From positions 62,001 to 126,000 of IMG/VR virus record IMGVR_UViG_3300032267_000607: a DNA stretch of 64,000 nucleotides; one strand, 5' to 3'. Made by a program: the position numbers and the translations under genes. Below the pieces are notes generated by a model, which saw only the letters and a program-made list of their open reading frames with translations, had not been told where the DNA came from and did not search any database. Of the stretch, positions 45,699 to 54,763 are shown piece by piece (within the stretch, counting starts at the first letter, position 1; every line of letters begins with the position of its first letter). The DNA is from a virus.

Positions 45699-46139
45699 TT
45701 ATTCTCCTTCAGTTTCTTTATAATTTTTAATTATCTTATTCAATTCATTCGTAGAACCTATAAACACATTATTGTTTACAGTTTTTGTTTCTGTTTTCTG
45801 TATTCGTCCTACATCTGCTTGTTGTTTGTGTAAATCTAATAATTGCTGGTTTACATCAGCAAGTTGTTTTATCATATTACCTACAACTTCAAAGGCTCTT
45901 GGATGCTCTGATTGTTTTGCTATCTCGAGTGAATGCTTTAATGCTTCTTCTCCTTTTAAAAGGAGATTGTGAAGATTAGAACGAGAAGTGTTAAAATCAG
46001 TAGCAATCGTATTCTCTTTTTCATTTGCTATCTCTTTTGGACTTATTACTTCCAAATTTGTATATGGCTCAGTTGGCTCACTGACCTTTAATTTCTCACT
46101 GTTAAACACTTCACTTAATTTATCATCTATAATAGACAT
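45699..46139 (-). CDS. gp16: Small terminase subunit gp16-like
   Basis: This 146-residue protein matches T4 gp16 in order of segments. An acidic start (EPTEPYTNLEVISPKE) is followed by a paired-helix core (DFNTSRSNLHNLLLKGEEAL, LEIAKQSEHPRAFEVVGNMI, KQLADVNQQLLDLHKQQADV) and the ending NNNVFIGSTNELNKII; compare T4 'NATVFMGSPTELM'. gp16 rings regulate the gp17 motor during DNA packaging. The large subunit is not in this window, and the position between gp54 and gp26 is unlike T4. Confidence 0.78.
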   Translation of the reverse strand: MSIIDDKLSEVFNSEKLKVSEPTEPYTNLEVISPKEIANEKENTIATDFNTSRSNLHNLLLKGEEALKHSLEIAKQSEHPRAFEVVGNMIKQLADVNQQLLDLHKQQADVGRIQKTETKTVNNNVFIGSTNELNKIIKNYKETEGE

Positions 46140-46154
46140 TTTATAATCCTATAA

Positions 46155-47054
46155 TTAAACTACTCTAAATGTGCTTCCTAACATACCATCTAAAGTTTTT
46201 TGACTGAAACGAACATTCGCATCTAGTATTTCAGGAGTTGCTTGTTCGTATTGTGGTGCGAATTGATTTGTTCGATTATTACTAATTGAATTACTCAATC
46301 CAGTAAATGTATCTTGAAATCCTGCAAAATCACTAAAGTAATTTGCTGCAACTGGTAAAGAATTTACAATTACACCAGCAGGGTCAGTTAATACTTGATT
46401 ACCAACACCTTGTATTCCCTCTAATATAGATTGAATCCATCCTTTATTTTGTTTTGGAGGAGGAGCATATAAACTTGTAGTAAAATACTTATAAGCAAAA
46501 GTCACATTAAGTTTTGCAACTTCATTTGATCCTTGTGCTAAATTAATACTCTGCACTGTCTTAGGATATGCTTCATGTAATTTAACTAAGTATCTTGTAT
46601 TATTTGCTACATCATTTACAAATAGATAAACTGTACTTACATAATTTTCATAAAACTGTATTGTTCTATCTGTTGTATTTTGAATTGAATCTTGCCAAGC
46701 TTCAAAGAAAGCTTTCACTTTAAATCCTGTATCTATGTAATAATTAGCAGTCACTGGATCGAATACTTTCTCATAAGGCATTTCTCTTGTTTCGCCGAAA
46801 GTACGAGCAGGAGTTGTAGATATATTTACTCCAGGAATATTAATTGATTCACAATATAAAAATAACTTTCTGTAAAAATCAGCTGCAGCAAATGCTGGGT
46901 TTGTTCTTAAGGTCTTTGGTGCATCAACAGTACAACCAAAACGATTCGTTCTGCTTAACCCATCTTTTTTAACCTCAGCGATAAATCTTTTTATATCTTG
47001 TGGTGATGTTGGTGCTTCTGCTCGTGTTAATCCGAATATATCTAAAATTGACAT
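46155..47054 (-). CDS. gp54: Baseplate tail-tube initiator gp54-like
   Basis: This 299-residue protein starts at the ATG overlapping the preceding stop (TAATG); a longer reading adds nine residues inside that gene. It has a tail-tube-like fold signature: CESINIPGVNISTTPARTFG, FKVKAFFEAWQDSIQN, TVYLFVND, and LHEAYPKTVQSINLAQGSNE followed by VAKLNVTFAYKYF. gp54 nucleates tube polymerisation on the baseplate, with gp48 beneath it. The gp48 homologue is divergently encoded at 48.1 kb. Confidence 0.78.
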   Translation of the reverse strand: MSILDIFGLTRAEAPTSPQDIKRFIAEVKKDGLSRTNRFGCTVDAPKTLRTNPAFAAADFYRKLFLYCESINIPGVNISTTPARTFGETREMPYEKVFDPVTANYYIDTGFKVKAFFEAWQDSIQNTTDRTIQFYENYVSTVYLFVNDVANNTRYLVKLHEAYPKTVQSINLAQGSNEVAKLNVTFAYKYFTTSLYAPPPKQNKGWIQSILEGIQGVGNQVLTDPAGVIVNSLPVAANYFSDFAGFQDTFTGLSNSISNNRTNQFAPQYEQATPEILDANVRFSQKTLDGMLGSTFRVV

Positions 47055-47647
47055 TAAATTTTTCCTATACTGTCTGCCCAAACGTTTGATTTGTTTACTG
47101 TAAATCTTTCAACAGGCAACATCATAACTGTAAACCAATTCTCAGGAGAGACTCTTAACATTGTTGATTGTATGTGATCATATAAGTATGAGTGTACACA
47201 TGGCTTTGCTAAAACGAATTTACTTGCTGATCTTATAGTTGCCCAACTATAACGTATTCGAGTTGTTTCATCATATTTTTTATTATTCGCATATTCTAAT
47301 AATCTATCTAATAATCTTACTCTTAATTGATATGGTAGATAATGCATATTCAATCCAGTAAATCCTTTATCAGTAGTTGAAAATGGAAACACTAAAGGAA
47401 ACATATCATAATATGGTAATTGTTCTTTTAACTTTGCATCGTAAAAGTACATATACAAGTTTCCTGGAACCATCACAGTTGATGTACGATTCTTACTGTC
47501 TGGTCTTAACAAAGATTGTGGCTGAATACGAGCAGTTCTTAATTTTGCAGTTTCCCTTTGAAACCAATTTAATGATTTCGTTAATATAGTCTTATCTTGA
47601 CCATATTTGGTGAAAATGTCCTGTGCTGTTTGTCTTACTTGAGCCAT
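47054..47647 (-). CDS. Hypothetical structural-region protein
   Basis: This 197-residue basic, aromatic protein (LNWFQRETAKLRTARIQPQS, VPGNLYMYFYDAKLKEQLPY, YDMFPLVFPFSTTDKGFTG, LPYQLRVRLLDRLLEYANNK) is placed between gp4 and gp54. The '...PGNLYMYFYDAK...LPYYD.FPL' block is conserved in T4-like cyanophages as I remember them. A neck, baseplate or DNA-end role is possible; no homologue with known function comes to mind. Confidence 0.65.
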   Translation of the reverse strand: MAQVRQTAQDIFTKYGQDKTILTKSLNWFQRETAKLRTARIQPQSLLRPDSKNRTSTVMVPGNLYMYFYDAKLKEQLPYYDMFPLVFPFSTTDKGFTGLNMHYLPYQLRVRLLDRLLEYANNKKYDETTRIRYSWATIRSASKFVLAKPCVHSYLYDHIQSTMLRVSPENWFTVMMLPVERFTVNKSNVWADSIGKI

Positions 47648-47655
47648 ATTACTAT

Positions 47656-48105
47656 TTATTTACTATTGTCTAATCCTAAGTCTTTTTCTGTTAAAATAAT
47701 GAACTTTTGATTACGATCTAAAGCATACTCTTTTGCAGCTTTCCATTTAGCTGAATTAACTATAAAATTATGACATTCTTTCAAATACCTACGTGTTTGG
47801 CTTCCAGGATATTCAGGCTGAATAGTTTGAGAATATGGTTTGATTTCAACTAAATAAGTCTTAAGAGTATTAGTTTCTTTATCTTTAATAGTGACTGAAA
47901 AGTCAACGAAATATCTATGTATTCTTTTATCAATAGGAGAGCGATAGGGTACAATAACTTCCTCACTCTTCCAAGAAACTACTGCTGGATTTTTATCGCA
48001 CCAAAGAGCGAATCTTGTTTCCCAAGATGAACGTAAATAGATTGATGTAGGGTCGCCTACATACTTCTCAGGGAATATTGGTTTATATCGTCTAGTGTGA
48101 AACAT
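47656..48105 (-). CDS. gp4: Head completion protein gp4-like
   Basis: This 149-residue protein aligns along its length with T4 gp4. KPIFPEKYVGDPTSIYLRSS corresponds to the T4 'KPLNPDKYIGDVTKIIFRSS'. It also has SEEVIVPYRSPIDKRIHRYF, VEIKPYSQ, and the ending FIILTEKDLG ('FQILTEKDLG' in T4). gp4 with gp50/gp65 completes filled heads before tail joining, and the fold resembles an endonuclease. It is first gene of the minus-strand operon, behind a T4-type late box. Confidence 0.9.
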   Translation of the reverse strand: MFHTRRYKPIFPEKYVGDPTSIYLRSSWETRFALWCDKNPAVVSWKSEEVIVPYRSPIDKRIHRYFVDFSVTIKDKETNTLKTYLVEIKPYSQTIQPEYPGSQTRRYLKECHNFIVNSAKWKAAKEYALDRNQKFIILTEKDLGLDNSK

Positions 48106-48123
48106 AATTAATAAGGACTCAAC

Positions 48124-48131
48124 TATTTATA
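48124..48131 (-). promoter_or_regulatory. T4-type late promoter box TATAAATA for the minus-strand operon
   Basis: On the minus strand TATAAATA lies 18 nt before the gp4 start, the right place for a T4 late promoter. Its last base is the first base of the divergent gp48 ATG. Confidence 0.72.
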
Positions 48132-49303
48132 TGTCTATTTTAAACTCAACCACTCCAACAGCTAACTTTGGTGATTATGGCGATTCAGTATATCGCACAA
48201 AACAGTTCATGTATCCAACTGATTTACTATCAGTAGATCCAAATAAAAATGAATATGGTGGTCAATACATGATGATTTATATTAACGTCACATCAGATTC
48301 TACATTCACAAGAGCAGATGAACAACAATCAGCAATACCAAATATAAGTAAAAGAGTAGGAAAAGAATTATCAGGAGTAAAAGCATCAGGATTGTTAAAA
48401 AAAGAAAGTATTATTTCAGCAATAGCTTTGGCTGGTGGAGTAGCAGGTGGTGCTGGTGGAGCAATCGCAGCAGGAGCTCCAGGAGGAATAGTTGGTGGAG
48501 GAGTAGGTGCTGTTTTAGCAGGAGCATTAGGTGTATCATTAGGAGGTGATTTTTCTAAACCAAGAAAAAGATTATTAACAGCTATCGCTTTACATATACC
48601 AAATAATATTGCTATAAATTATGGTGTTAATTATGGTGAAGCTGATGGAGCTCTTACTGATTTAGTAATGAGAGGAATTGATACAGGGGCAGCAGGTTTA
48701 GAAGCATTAATCACAAGTCCAGGAGGAGCAGGAAAAGAAGTTTTTAACAACATAGGAAAAAGTGGAATCGGTGGAGGATTACAAGGTCAAGCACTTAATG
48801 TTTTAGGAGACACAGGAAAGATTATAGGAAAACTAGCAGGTGTTGCTTCTAATCCAAAAAAAGAACAAATATTTGAAGGTGTGCCTTTTAGATCATTCAG
48901 TTATACATATGATTTTTATCCTCGTAGTGAAGAAGAATCAGAGAATGTTAAAAGAATACTTGATGAATTAAAATATCACATGCATCCTAATTTTAAAGAT
49001 GATGCTGGTTTTTTATTTGAATATCCAGCAGAGTTTGATATATTCTTTATGCATAAAGGACAAGAGAATAAATTTATACACAAACATAGATCAGCTGTAC
49101 TAGAATCAATGTCTGTTAATTATGCACCGAATGGTCAATTCTCATCATTTCCTAATGGTTCACCAACATCATATCAAGCCACATTAAATTTCAAAGAAGT
49201 TTCAATTATTACAAAAGAAGCTTTAGAAAATATGGGTGAAGTTCAACAAAGAAACACAAACAGTCCTGTAAGAAACTTTGGTGGACAAGCTGATACATTT
49301 TAA
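48131..49303 (+). CDS. gp48: Baseplate tail-tube cap gp48-like
   Basis: This 390-residue protein has N-terminal polar region FGDYGDSVYRTKQFMYPTDL, a Gly/Ala-rich hydrophobic centre (residues 100-145), then a tube-like C-terminal domain (FRSFSYTYDFYPRSEEESEN, ILDELKYHMHPNF, LFEYPAEFDIFFMHKG, then VLESMSVNYAPNGQFSSF). This C-terminal series fits gp48 homologues of T4-like cyanophages; T4 gp48 has 364 residues. It caps the baseplate and starts the tube with gp54. It is first gene of the plus-strand baseplate operon. Confidence 0.78.
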   Translation: MSILNSTTPTANFGDYGDSVYRTKQFMYPTDLLSVDPNKNEYGGQYMMIYINVTSDSTFTRADEQQSAIPNISKRVGKELSGVKASGLLKKESIISAIALAGGVAGGAGGAIAAGAPGGIVGGGVGAVLAGALGVSLGGDFSKPRKRLLTAIALHIPNNIAINYGVNYGEADGALTDLVMRGIDTGAAGLEALITSPGGAGKEVFNNIGKSGIGGGLQGQALNVLGDTGKIIGKLAGVASNPKKEQIFEGVPFRSFSYTYDFYPRSEEESENVKRILDELKYHMHPNFKDDAGFLFEYPAEFDIFFMHKGQENKFIHKHRSAVLESMSVNYAPNGQFSSFPNGSPTSYQATLNFKEVSIITKEALENMGEVQQRNTNSPVRNFGGQADTF

Positions 49304-49314
49304 AGGAGATAACA

Positions 49315-49830
49315 ATGTACTTTAGAAAATTTCCAAAAATATATTATACTCTACGAGAAAAAAACGTAGATGTATTTAAAATAGTCACAGACATAACAGC
49401 AAATGTTAGAATAAGAAAAGCAGCACTTTCTAATATAACTATATGGGAAAGTTATGATATACGTGAAGGAGAAACACCTGAAATTATTGCTGAGAAGTTC
49501 TATAAAGATGCTACATTACATTGGGTGATTATGCTAGTAAATAATCGTTATAATATGTATAATGATTTCCCTTTATCATATAATGAGTTAATGTCATATG
49601 TAGATAAAAAATATCCTGGAGTACAAAACCAAATTAAAGAATATAGAGTAGATGGATATGTGGTTGATAGTAATGTGATTGGAGCTGTCGGAATTACAAA
49701 TAAAGAATATGAAGTTGAAAAGAACGAAGCTAAAAGAAGAATTAAAATTATAGCACCAGCACTTATTAACACTGTAGTTCAAGAATTAAATGATTTAATG
49801 AGTGATGCTAATGGTCAAACTTTAGTATAA
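49315..49830 (+). CDS. gp53: Baseplate wedge subunit gp53-like
   Basis: This 171-residue protein starts behind aaaggagataaca. Matching T4 gp53 elements: wedge start FRKFPKIYYTL, a LysM-like segment ESYDIREGETPEIIAEKFYK, DATLHWVIMLVNNRYNMYND and the end RRIKIIAPALINTVVQELND ('QIKIIAPSDINSFINDIIRE' in T4). gp53 joins neighbouring wedges into the hexagonal baseplate. It precedes the hub gene. Confidence 0.85.
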   Translation: MYFRKFPKIYYTLREKNVDVFKIVTDITANVRIRKAALSNITIWESYDIREGETPEIIAEKFYKDATLHWVIMLVNNRYNMYNDFPLSYNELMSYVDKKYPGVQNQIKEYRVDGYVVDSNVIGAVGITNKEYEVEKNEAKRRIKIIAPALINTVVQELNDLMSDANGQTLV

Positions 49831-49834
49831 AATT

Positions 49835-51097
49835 ATGAATAAAATATCATACGCAGGTGATGTAGAAACTAAACAGATTGATCTAGTTGGTAAATATTCA
49901 ACAGTTAGTTTAATTGCACTTTTTAATCAAGTAGAAATTTACGAAGACTTATTCTCTCCTTTTATTACAGGAACTATTACAATTTCAGAATCATTTGATT
50001 TAATTAATAATCTCCCATTAATTGGAGAAGAGTTTTTAATTTTAGATATAACAACTCCTGGATTTGAGAAAAGAATTAAAGGAAGATTTTATGTATTTAA
50101 ATGTTCTGAAAAAGTAGCAATAAGAGATAAGTTATCAGGATATACTTTACATTTCATTTCAATAGATGCTATAAACGATTTAAATATTCGTTTGAATAAT
50201 GCTTGGTCTGGTTTTTGTTCAGATATAGCTTTTCGTTTAATCGCTAAAGATAAATCTGGTGTTCAAACAGAAAAACCAATTAATATAGAAGATACAATTA
50301 ATGGTATAAAATTTGTTTGTAATAATTGGTCTCCTGTTAAAGCGATTAATTATGTAGCTGAGAAGAGTGTAAACAAAGATGGAATATCATCTTATTTATT
50401 TTTTGAAAATAGAGAAGGATTTAATTTCGTTTCACTTCATACACTATATCAAGGAAACCCTATTCAAGATTTTATATTTGATAATTACGAAAGAACAGAG
50501 ACTAATGTAGGTGATACTATACGTGATGCTGAACAAGATTACAGACGTATCATTACAATGTCTATGCCAAGTGGATTTGATTTTATAGATAGACTTTCTA
50601 AAGGTATGTTCACTTCTAATCTTACAAGTTATGACATGGTGACAAAAAGATTTAAAAGACAATATTTTTCGTATCAAGAAGAATTTAATAAAATACCACA
50701 CTTAAATAAATTTCCATTAAATAGCACAGAAGTTATTTCTGCTCCAGATAGTTTAGTATATAATAAAATAAAACACACAGCTATGCATAATGGGTTTGAT
50801 GACATATCAAATAGTGATAAATTTCTTTTTAGATTATCAGCACTCGCAAACACACAAGGGTTTAAATTAAGAGTTGAAACTCTCGGAAGAACAGATTATA
50901 CAGTTGGTAAAGTTATTTCATTAAAAACATTTAGAATAGAAACTGTTAATGATAAGTCAAATGATTTAGTAGATCCAACATACACTGGTAAATATTTAAT
51001 ATCAGCAGTTAAACACACTGTAGCTGGAAATAAACATACTTGTACTTTAGAATTAATTAAAGATAGTTTATCACAAGGTATTGGAGAATTAGCATAA
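49835..51097 (+). CDS. Baseplate hub subunit gp27-like
   Basis: This 420-residue protein has VSLIALFNQVEIYEDLFSPF, TGTITISESFDLI and GRFYVFKCSEKVAIRDKLSG with a VgrG/gp27-type tandem beta-barrel pattern. A long C-terminal barrel ends KYLISAVKHTVAGNKHTCTL. In T4 the gp27 trimer holds gp5 and links hub to tube; here the gene directly precedes gp5 and overlaps its start by one base (taATG). The call comes from position and fold-like pattern, since gp27 sequences diverge strongly. Confidence 0.68.
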   Translation: MNKISYAGDVETKQIDLVGKYSTVSLIALFNQVEIYEDLFSPFITGTITISESFDLINNLPLIGEEFLILDITTPGFEKRIKGRFYVFKCSEKVAIRDKLSGYTLHFISIDAINDLNIRLNNAWSGFCSDIAFRLIAKDKSGVQTEKPINIEDTINGIKFVCNNWSPVKAINYVAEKSVNKDGISSYLFFENREGFNFVSLHTLYQGNPIQDFIFDNYERTETNVGDTIRDAEQDYRRIITMSMPSGFDFIDRLSKGMFTSNLTSYDMVTKRFKRQYFSYQEEFNKIPHLNKFPLNSTEVISAPDSLVYNKIKHTAMHNGFDDISNSDKFLFRLSALANTQGFKLRVETLGRTDYTVGKVISLKTFRIETVNDKSNDLVDPTYTGKYLISAVKHTVAGNKHTCTLELIKDSLSQGIGELA

Positions 51098-54054
51098 TGA
51101 AAATATTTATTGGTAAAGTTGAAAACAGAAATGATCCTTTAAAACTTGGTAGATGTCAAGTGAGAGTAATGGGTGTTCATGATGAAAACCCTGCAATACT
51201 TCCCACAATAGATTTACCATGGGCTATGCCTATATCACCAGTCAATTCAGCATCAAGTGCTGGTATTGGTGTATCACCAACAGGAATAGTTTTAGGAAGT
51301 ATAGTTCTTGTCACATTCACTGATAAAGATGATCAAACTCCAGTCATACTTGGTACACTTGCAGGTGTTCCGCAAAATCAAAATAATTCTTTAGTTCTTA
51401 AACCATCTGATAGAAAAGGAAATATAAACACAGCAGTAAAGATTGGTTCTGATGGTGTTTCAAAACTTGTATCAGGTCAAATAGATTCAAATGTAAACAC
51501 AATTAATGCTGTTGCCACAAGAAGTGGTGGCGATGTAGAAACAGCAGCACAAGTATCTGAAGATTCTAAAGCTTTATTGAGAGGAGATTTAGAGATAGAA
51601 AAAGCAAGACCTCTTTCTACTTTCACTGTATCAGATGATAGTGTAAAAGATATTATAAAAAATACTTCATTCACTGATGTTGCTGTTCCGATTACAGACT
51701 CATCTGGTAAAGTAATTAAAACTGTAATTGGATATGGACAAGACACATATCAAGGAAAACCTGTCACAACTTCTTATCCAGGAAGTATAGACAAAGCAAC
51801 TGCTGAAACAGAATTCAAAAACTATTTACAAACAGATGTGGCTGATAAACTTACAAGTGTTGTAAGAGCACCAGTCAATCAAGAAATGTTTGATTCATTA
51901 TTAAGTGTAGCATCAGATATCGGTGTAGAAAATTTCTCTAATTCGTCAATCCCTAAATTAATCAATTCATTAGACTATCAAGGAGCAGCAGGTGCTATTC
52001 AAGGAATAGGAAATGAAAAGAGTTTTGATAACGTATTAGGTGGTGTCACATCAGCATCTTTAGATTCTTCTATCACAACAGGAAAAGAATTATTCGCAAA
52101 TTTAACAGACGGAACAGATTTAACTGGAACTATTACAGGTTCAGTTCAAAATATATCAGGAAACCTTTTAAATAGTTTGGGAGGTAATGCTGAATCTATA
52201 ACTTCAAATTTAACTAACATAGCAGATGGTTCTTTATCAGGTATATCGACTGTCTTATCTGATTCAGGTATTGGAAATATTTTAAATAGTTCAACTGGTA
52301 TTTCAAATATATCAAACGTTTTGAATACAACAGACATTGGTGCTACAGTGACAAATGTATTAGGTGGTGTAAGTGGAAATATTTCTTCTGCTATATCAAA
52401 TATAACTTCAGGTAATGTAGCAAATTTACTCGGAGGATTTGGTGGTTTTAGTTTAGGTGGAGCAGGTGGTTCATTATTCGGTGGTAAATCATCAACTAAA
52501 AAAGCAAGACGATCAGCAGCAGCAAGTAAATTTACTTCTGTTGGTTATCCAAATTTGGGTGGAACATTATTTGATGAAAATACTGCATATGTAAAACCAA
52601 TTTCTGATAATGGTGAATTAGGTAATGCTGGTTTAGTTTCAAATCCAGCATCAGGATCTTTTGGTGTTGCTTCAGGATACTTAGAATATGTAAATGAGCC
52701 AGATACATCTAGATTAGCACGCCATGAGAACATAGATAAAACTTCAGTCTATGTAAAAGAATCAGCAAGAGCATTAGGTATTGAAAGATTTAATTATGAT
52801 ACTTGGGATCAATCTGAAATACCTTATAATGCAGAATATCCATTTAATAAAGTTGTTGAAACTGAAAGAGGACATGTATTTGAATTAGATGACACACCAA
52901 ATGCTGAAAGAATTAACATATTCCATAAACGTGGAAGTTGGATGGAATGGGATCATAATGGTACATTAACTGATCGTGTAGTGGGAGATCGTTATCAATT
53001 AAGCGAAAGAAATACTTATGAATTAGTTGGTGGTACAAAAAATTTAACAGTTTATGGTGAATTGAATGCAGTACTTAAAGCTGGAGCAAAAATAAGAATA
53101 GATGGTCCAGGAGAAGTTGTAATTAATAATGATTGTAAAGTCACAGTTGCTGGTGATATGAATTTAAATGTTGGTGGTGAATTTAGATTAGTTGCTGGAC
53201 AAATACGTATGGAGTCAAAAGGAATGGCTACATTAGGTGCAGCACAAGTTTTAGAATTAGATGGTAGTAAAGTAGAAATAGCTAATGGATTTACTCCATC
53301 AGGATTAGCACATACAACAAACGAAATTATTGATACACAAATGCCAGTTATACCTGAATTACAAATCAATTCACGTTCAGCAAGAGAGTATTTTGTTTAT
53401 GAAGTTCCTGATGAAGGAGACGCTCAAACTCATCGTGAACGCCAAATACAACGTGGTTTATATATTCGTAAGAATTTAGATTTAGGTAATGTTTCTGTTA
53501 AAACTGTACCAACAGTTAAATCAGAAATTGAAACAGCAGAGCAAAAATGTGAATACATTTATGGGTTATCTAGCTATGAACCAAGCTTACAATTATCTGC
53601 TCGTATTCAATTAGGAGCATTAAATCGAAATGGTGGTATTCCTATTATATCACAAATGGGAGTAGATCCAAAACAAATAGTTTGTAATTTAAAAGGAATG
53701 GCAACATATCTTATTGAACCAATGAAAGATTTATTCAAAAACGTTTTAATTGTAAATGGATATAGAAACAATCAAATTCAAGCAGGATCTCCTGAAACAT
53801 CTCAACATTATACAGGTGAAGCTGTTGATATTATATTCTCAAGCTGGAATCGTGCTCAACATTATCAAGCAGCAATAGACTTAGCTTTATCTTTACCTTA
53901 TGGATTTGATCGTATAGTATTATCGTATGCAGGTAAAAAATCAGTTTGGTTGCATTGTTCATGGAAATATACAGGAAATAGATTCGAAACATTTACTATG
54001 AGAGACCATCTAAAAGTATCAGATGGTTTATCTTTAATACCAGAGGTTAAATAA
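51097..54054 (+). CDS. gp5: Baseplate hub/puncturing protein gp5-like with degenerate lysozyme and M15 peptidase domains
   Basis: This protein has 985 residues (T4 gp5 has 575). The N-terminal OB-fold (1-95) contains GRCQVRVMGVHDENPAILPT, LPWAMPI and TPVILGTL. A phage-lysozyme-like domain at about 178-305 shows TVIGYGQDT, TAETEFKNYLQTDVADKL and NQEMFDSLLSVASDIGVENF, but there is no Glu between residues 169 and 236, so the catalytic acid is missing. Residues 310-470 are Gly/Ser/Asn-rich. A beta-helix needle spans about 600-760 (IRIDGPGEVVINNDCKVTVA). The C-terminus (880-960) is M15-peptidase-like: SQHYTGEAVD (H904, D911) and H953 (WLHCSW). The active wall-cutting unit is probably the peptidase. 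Confidence 0.85.
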   Translation: MKIFIGKVENRNDPLKLGRCQVRVMGVHDENPAILPTIDLPWAMPISPVNSASSAGIGVSPTGIVLGSIVLVTFTDKDDQTPVILGTLAGVPQNQNNSLVLKPSDRKGNINTAVKIGSDGVSKLVSGQIDSNVNTINAVATRSGGDVETAAQVSEDSKALLRGDLEIEKARPLSTFTVSDDSVKDIIKNTSFTDVAVPITDSSGKVIKTVIGYGQDTYQGKPVTTSYPGSIDKATAETEFKNYLQTDVADKLTSVVRAPVNQEMFDSLLSVASDIGVENFSNSSIPKLINSLDYQGAAGAIQGIGNEKSFDNVLGGVTSASLDSSITTGKELFANLTDGTDLTGTITGSVQNISGNLLNSLGGNAESITSNLTNIADGSLSGISTVLSDSGIGNILNSSTGISNISNVLNTTDIGATVTNVLGGVSGNISSAISNITSGNVANLLGGFGGFSLGGAGGSLFGGKSSTKKARRSAAASKFTSVGYPNLGGTLFDENTAYVKPISDNGELGNAGLVSNPASGSFGVASGYLEYVNEPDTSRLARHENIDKTSVYVKESARALGIERFNYDTWDQSEIPYNAEYPFNKVVETERGHVFELDDTPNAERINIFHKRGSWMEWDHNGTLTDRVVGDRYQLSERNTYELVGGTKNLTVYGELNAVLKAGAKIRIDGPGEVVINNDCKVTVAGDMNLNVGGEFRLVAGQIRMESKGMATLGAAQVLELDGSKVEIANGFTPSGLAHTTNEIIDTQMPVIPELQINSRSAREYFVYEVPDEGDAQTHRERQIQRGLYIRKNLDLGNVSVKTVPTVKSEIETAEQKCEYIYGLSSYEPSLQLSARIQLGALNRNGGIPIISQMGVDPKQIVCNLKGMATYLIEPMKDLFKNVLIVNGYRNNQIQAGSPETSQHYTGEAVDIIFSSWNRAQHYQAAIDLALSLPYGFDRIVLSYAGKKSVWLHCSWKYTGNRFETFTMRDHLKVSDGLSLIPEVK

Positions 54055-54056
54055 AT

Positions 54057-54359
54057 ATGCCATTAGCTGCAACAATTTTAACTCTTTCTTCTGGTCATGG
54101 TTGTTTTCCAGCAAGATTACCTGCGGGACCATTTGCTTTAAAAACAACTATACAAGGATTAGCTATTCCTTTAACACTTAATACAATTTATATATCACAT
54201 ACATGTGGTTTAATAACACATGCTGGGTCAAGTAGAATAGTGGTATTAGGATCAAAAAAAGTCTTTATAGAAGGAAAAATGGCAGTTAGATTAGGAGACC
54301 CAATAGCCTGTGGTGATTCTGTCGGACCACTTTGTTCACCAAAAGTTAATATAGGATAA
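54057..54359 (+). CDS. PAAR-repeat tip protein (gp5.4-like)
   Basis: This 100-residue protein begins SSGHGCFPARLPAGP and has paired Gly/His/Cys turns (ISHTCGLITHAGSSRIVVLG, KKVFIEGKMAVRLGDPIACG, PLCSPKVNIG) typical of PAAR cones. The metal-binding His/Cys residues fit a zinc site at the tip. PAAR proteins sharpen the end of the gp5 needle. It is placed directly after gp5. Confidence 0.85.
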   Translation: MPLAATILTLSSGHGCFPARLPAGPFALKTTIQGLAIPLTLNTIYISHTCGLITHAGSSRIVVLGSKKVFIEGKMAVRLGDPIACGDSVGPLCSPKVNIG

Positions 54360-54366
54360 CTAAATA
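54360..54366 (+). promoter_or_regulatory. Possible late-type box CTAAATA before gp25
   Basis: CTAAATA directly after the PAAR gene stop and 4 nt before the gp25 ATG. It recurs before two other genes in the window. If used, the transcript would be leaderless. Confidence 0.35.
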
Positions 54367-54370
54367 CAAT

Positions 54371-54763
54371 ATGCCTACAAATACAAGAACATTTACAGAT
54401 TTAGATCTTAATTTTACAGCACATCCAGTTAATAAAGATGTAGCTATAAAATATGATGAACAAGCGATTAAACAAAGTGTTCGAAATTTAATACTTACTA
54501 AAAATTTTGAAAGACCATTCCATAGCGAAATTGGTAGTCAAGTTCGTGGTTTATTATTTGAACCAGTCACTGAAATGTCTGTTTCAATTATTAAAAGAAG
54601 TATAGTAGATGTAATAAGAAATTACGAACCAAGAGTACAACTAGTTGATGTTTTTGTTAATGTTCGACCTGATGAGAATTACGTAGATATTCGTATTATA
54701 TTTAAAATCATTAATACAGCTACACCAATAGAATTAACTTTAACACTTGAAAGAACACGATAA
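54371..54763 (+). CDS. gp25: Baseplate wedge subunit gp25-like
   Basis: This 130-residue protein (132 in T4) of the GPW_gp25 family has FTDLDLNFTAHPVNKDVAIK, IKQSVRNLILTKNFERPFHS, EIGSQVRGLLFEP and a C-terminal strand pair (VDVFVNVRPDENYVDIRIIF). gp25 forms the inner wedge core that binds the sheath start and shares its fold with type VI TssE. It is coupled by one-base overlap to gp6. Confidence 0.92.
   Translation: MPTNTRTFTDLDLNFTAHPVNKDVAIKYDEQAIKQSVRNLILTKNFERPFHSEIGSQVRGLLFEPVTEMSVSIIKRSIVDVIRNYEPRVQLVDVFVNVRPDENYVDIRIIFKIINTATPIELTLTLERTR

Noticed and set aside
53052-53369. Minus-strand ORF inside gp5
   Set aside because: Lies opposite the beta-helix coding part; no initiation signal and no other genes on that strand nearby.
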